Source: an uncultured Planctomycetales bacterium
Lineage (GTDB): Bacteria; Planctomycetota; Planctomycetia; Isosphaerales; Isosphaeraceae
Direction of reading: 5' to 3'
Assembly: GCA_937997355.1 (NCBI GenBank)
Contig: CALKTZ010001077.1
Location: forward strand, 1 to 7,883
DNA length: 7,883 bases
Shown here: piece by piece, positions 7,531-7,883 of the stretch
How the letters are laid out: each line of letters starts with the position of its first letter
Numbering within the stretch: the stretch's first letter is position 1
Program-made: the position numbers and the translations under genes
The notes under the pieces: model-generated
Told to the model about the DNA's origin: nothing
What the model saw: the letters and a program-made list of their open reading frames with translations, nothing else
The model's database searches: none

Positions 7531-7883
7531 TGGCCGTTACCAGCCAGAGCAAGAAGATCATCTACGCTCTGATCATCGTCATCCTTTTCACAGTCATGTT
7601 CCCCTACGTGGATTGGCTGACTGCCGAGAAGAAACGCCGAGACCTCGGCGAAGCGGCGATCGGTCAAGTCGACGCCGGCGGATTCATGATGAAGCTCTTC
7701 CTCCTGGGGGGCTTCCGCGGGATCGTCGCCAATTACCTCTGGGTCCGCGCCGAGGAGAATAAGCGCGACCACGACTGGGATCGACTGAAGTCGACCGTCG
7801 ACCTGATCACCAAGCTTCAGCCCCACTTCCTCTCGATCTGGACGTTCCAGGGCTGGAACCTGGCCTACAACGTCTCGGTCGAA
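7527..7883 (+). CDS. Unrecognised membrane-anchored protein with TPR-like sequence, 3' partial
   Basis: The frame is open from ATG 7527 to the window end (119 residues) and continues beyond. The start overlaps the permease stop as ATGA, with GAGG at 7516-7519, 7 nt upstream; a second in-frame ATG at 7530 is an alternative. An N-terminal membrane anchor spans about residues 11-28 (IIYALIIVILFTVMFPYV). A second hydrophobic stretch is at 53-73 (MMKLFLLGGFRGIVANYLWV), followed by a charged segment (EENKRDHDWDR). From about 85, LKSTVDLITKLQPHF and IWTFQGWNLAYN resemble the second helix of one tetratricopeptide repeat and the first helix of the next; that is a pattern impression, not a proven domain. 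I do not recognise the family. Tight coupling suggests it works with the ABC transporter, possibly as an accessory membrane subunit. Confidence 0.85.
   Translation, partial: MMAVTSQSKKIIYALIIVILFTVMFPYVDWLTAEKKRRDLGEAAIGQVDAGGFMMKLFLLGGFRGIVANYLWVRAEENKRDHDWDRLKSTVDLITKLQPHFLSIWTFQGWNLAYNVSVE

Overview
The window looks like chromosomal DNA from a GC-rich bacterium, most plausibly a member of the Planctomycetota. That assignment is inferred from the head-to-head olefin (ole) genes, the style of the ABC permease and the unknown membrane protein behind it, and the ATC/GAT-CG rich codon style. No marker gene in the window proves it. All real genes are on the + strand.

Region 1 (1-3416) is the downstream part of an ole operon: a 5'-truncated oleB, then complete oleC and oleD, joined by two 4-bp ATGA stop/start overlaps. 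In the known pathway OleA condenses two fatty acyl-CoAs to a 2-alkyl-3-oxoalkanoate, OleD reduces it, OleC closes a cis-beta-lactone, and OleB removes CO2 to give a long-chain internal olefin. oleA is not in the window and would be expected upstream.

Region 2 (3417-3977) is a 561-bp non-coding stretch. It holds a good sigma70-like promoter (TTGTCA-N17-TAGGAT), two perfect palindromes and a 10-bp direct repeat with a 20-bp period. It is probably the control region and long leader of the next operon.

Region 3 (3978-7883) is an ABC exporter-type operon of unknown substrate. It contains an ATPase, a 202-nt spacer with four potential hairpins in series, a large ABC-2-like permease with a coiled-coil-containing extracytoplasmic insert, and the start of an unrecognised membrane-anchored protein with TPR-like sequence that runs off the end.

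The most notable point is that the permease reading frame (5074-7530, 819 codons including the terminal stop) is interrupted once, by an in-frame TAG at 6256-6258. The frame stays open and protein-like for 1.27 kb afterwards. The downstream half has no convincing start of its own and no signal sequence for its extracytoplasmic domain. This indicates a very recent nonsense mutation, a sequencing error, or UAG readthrough.
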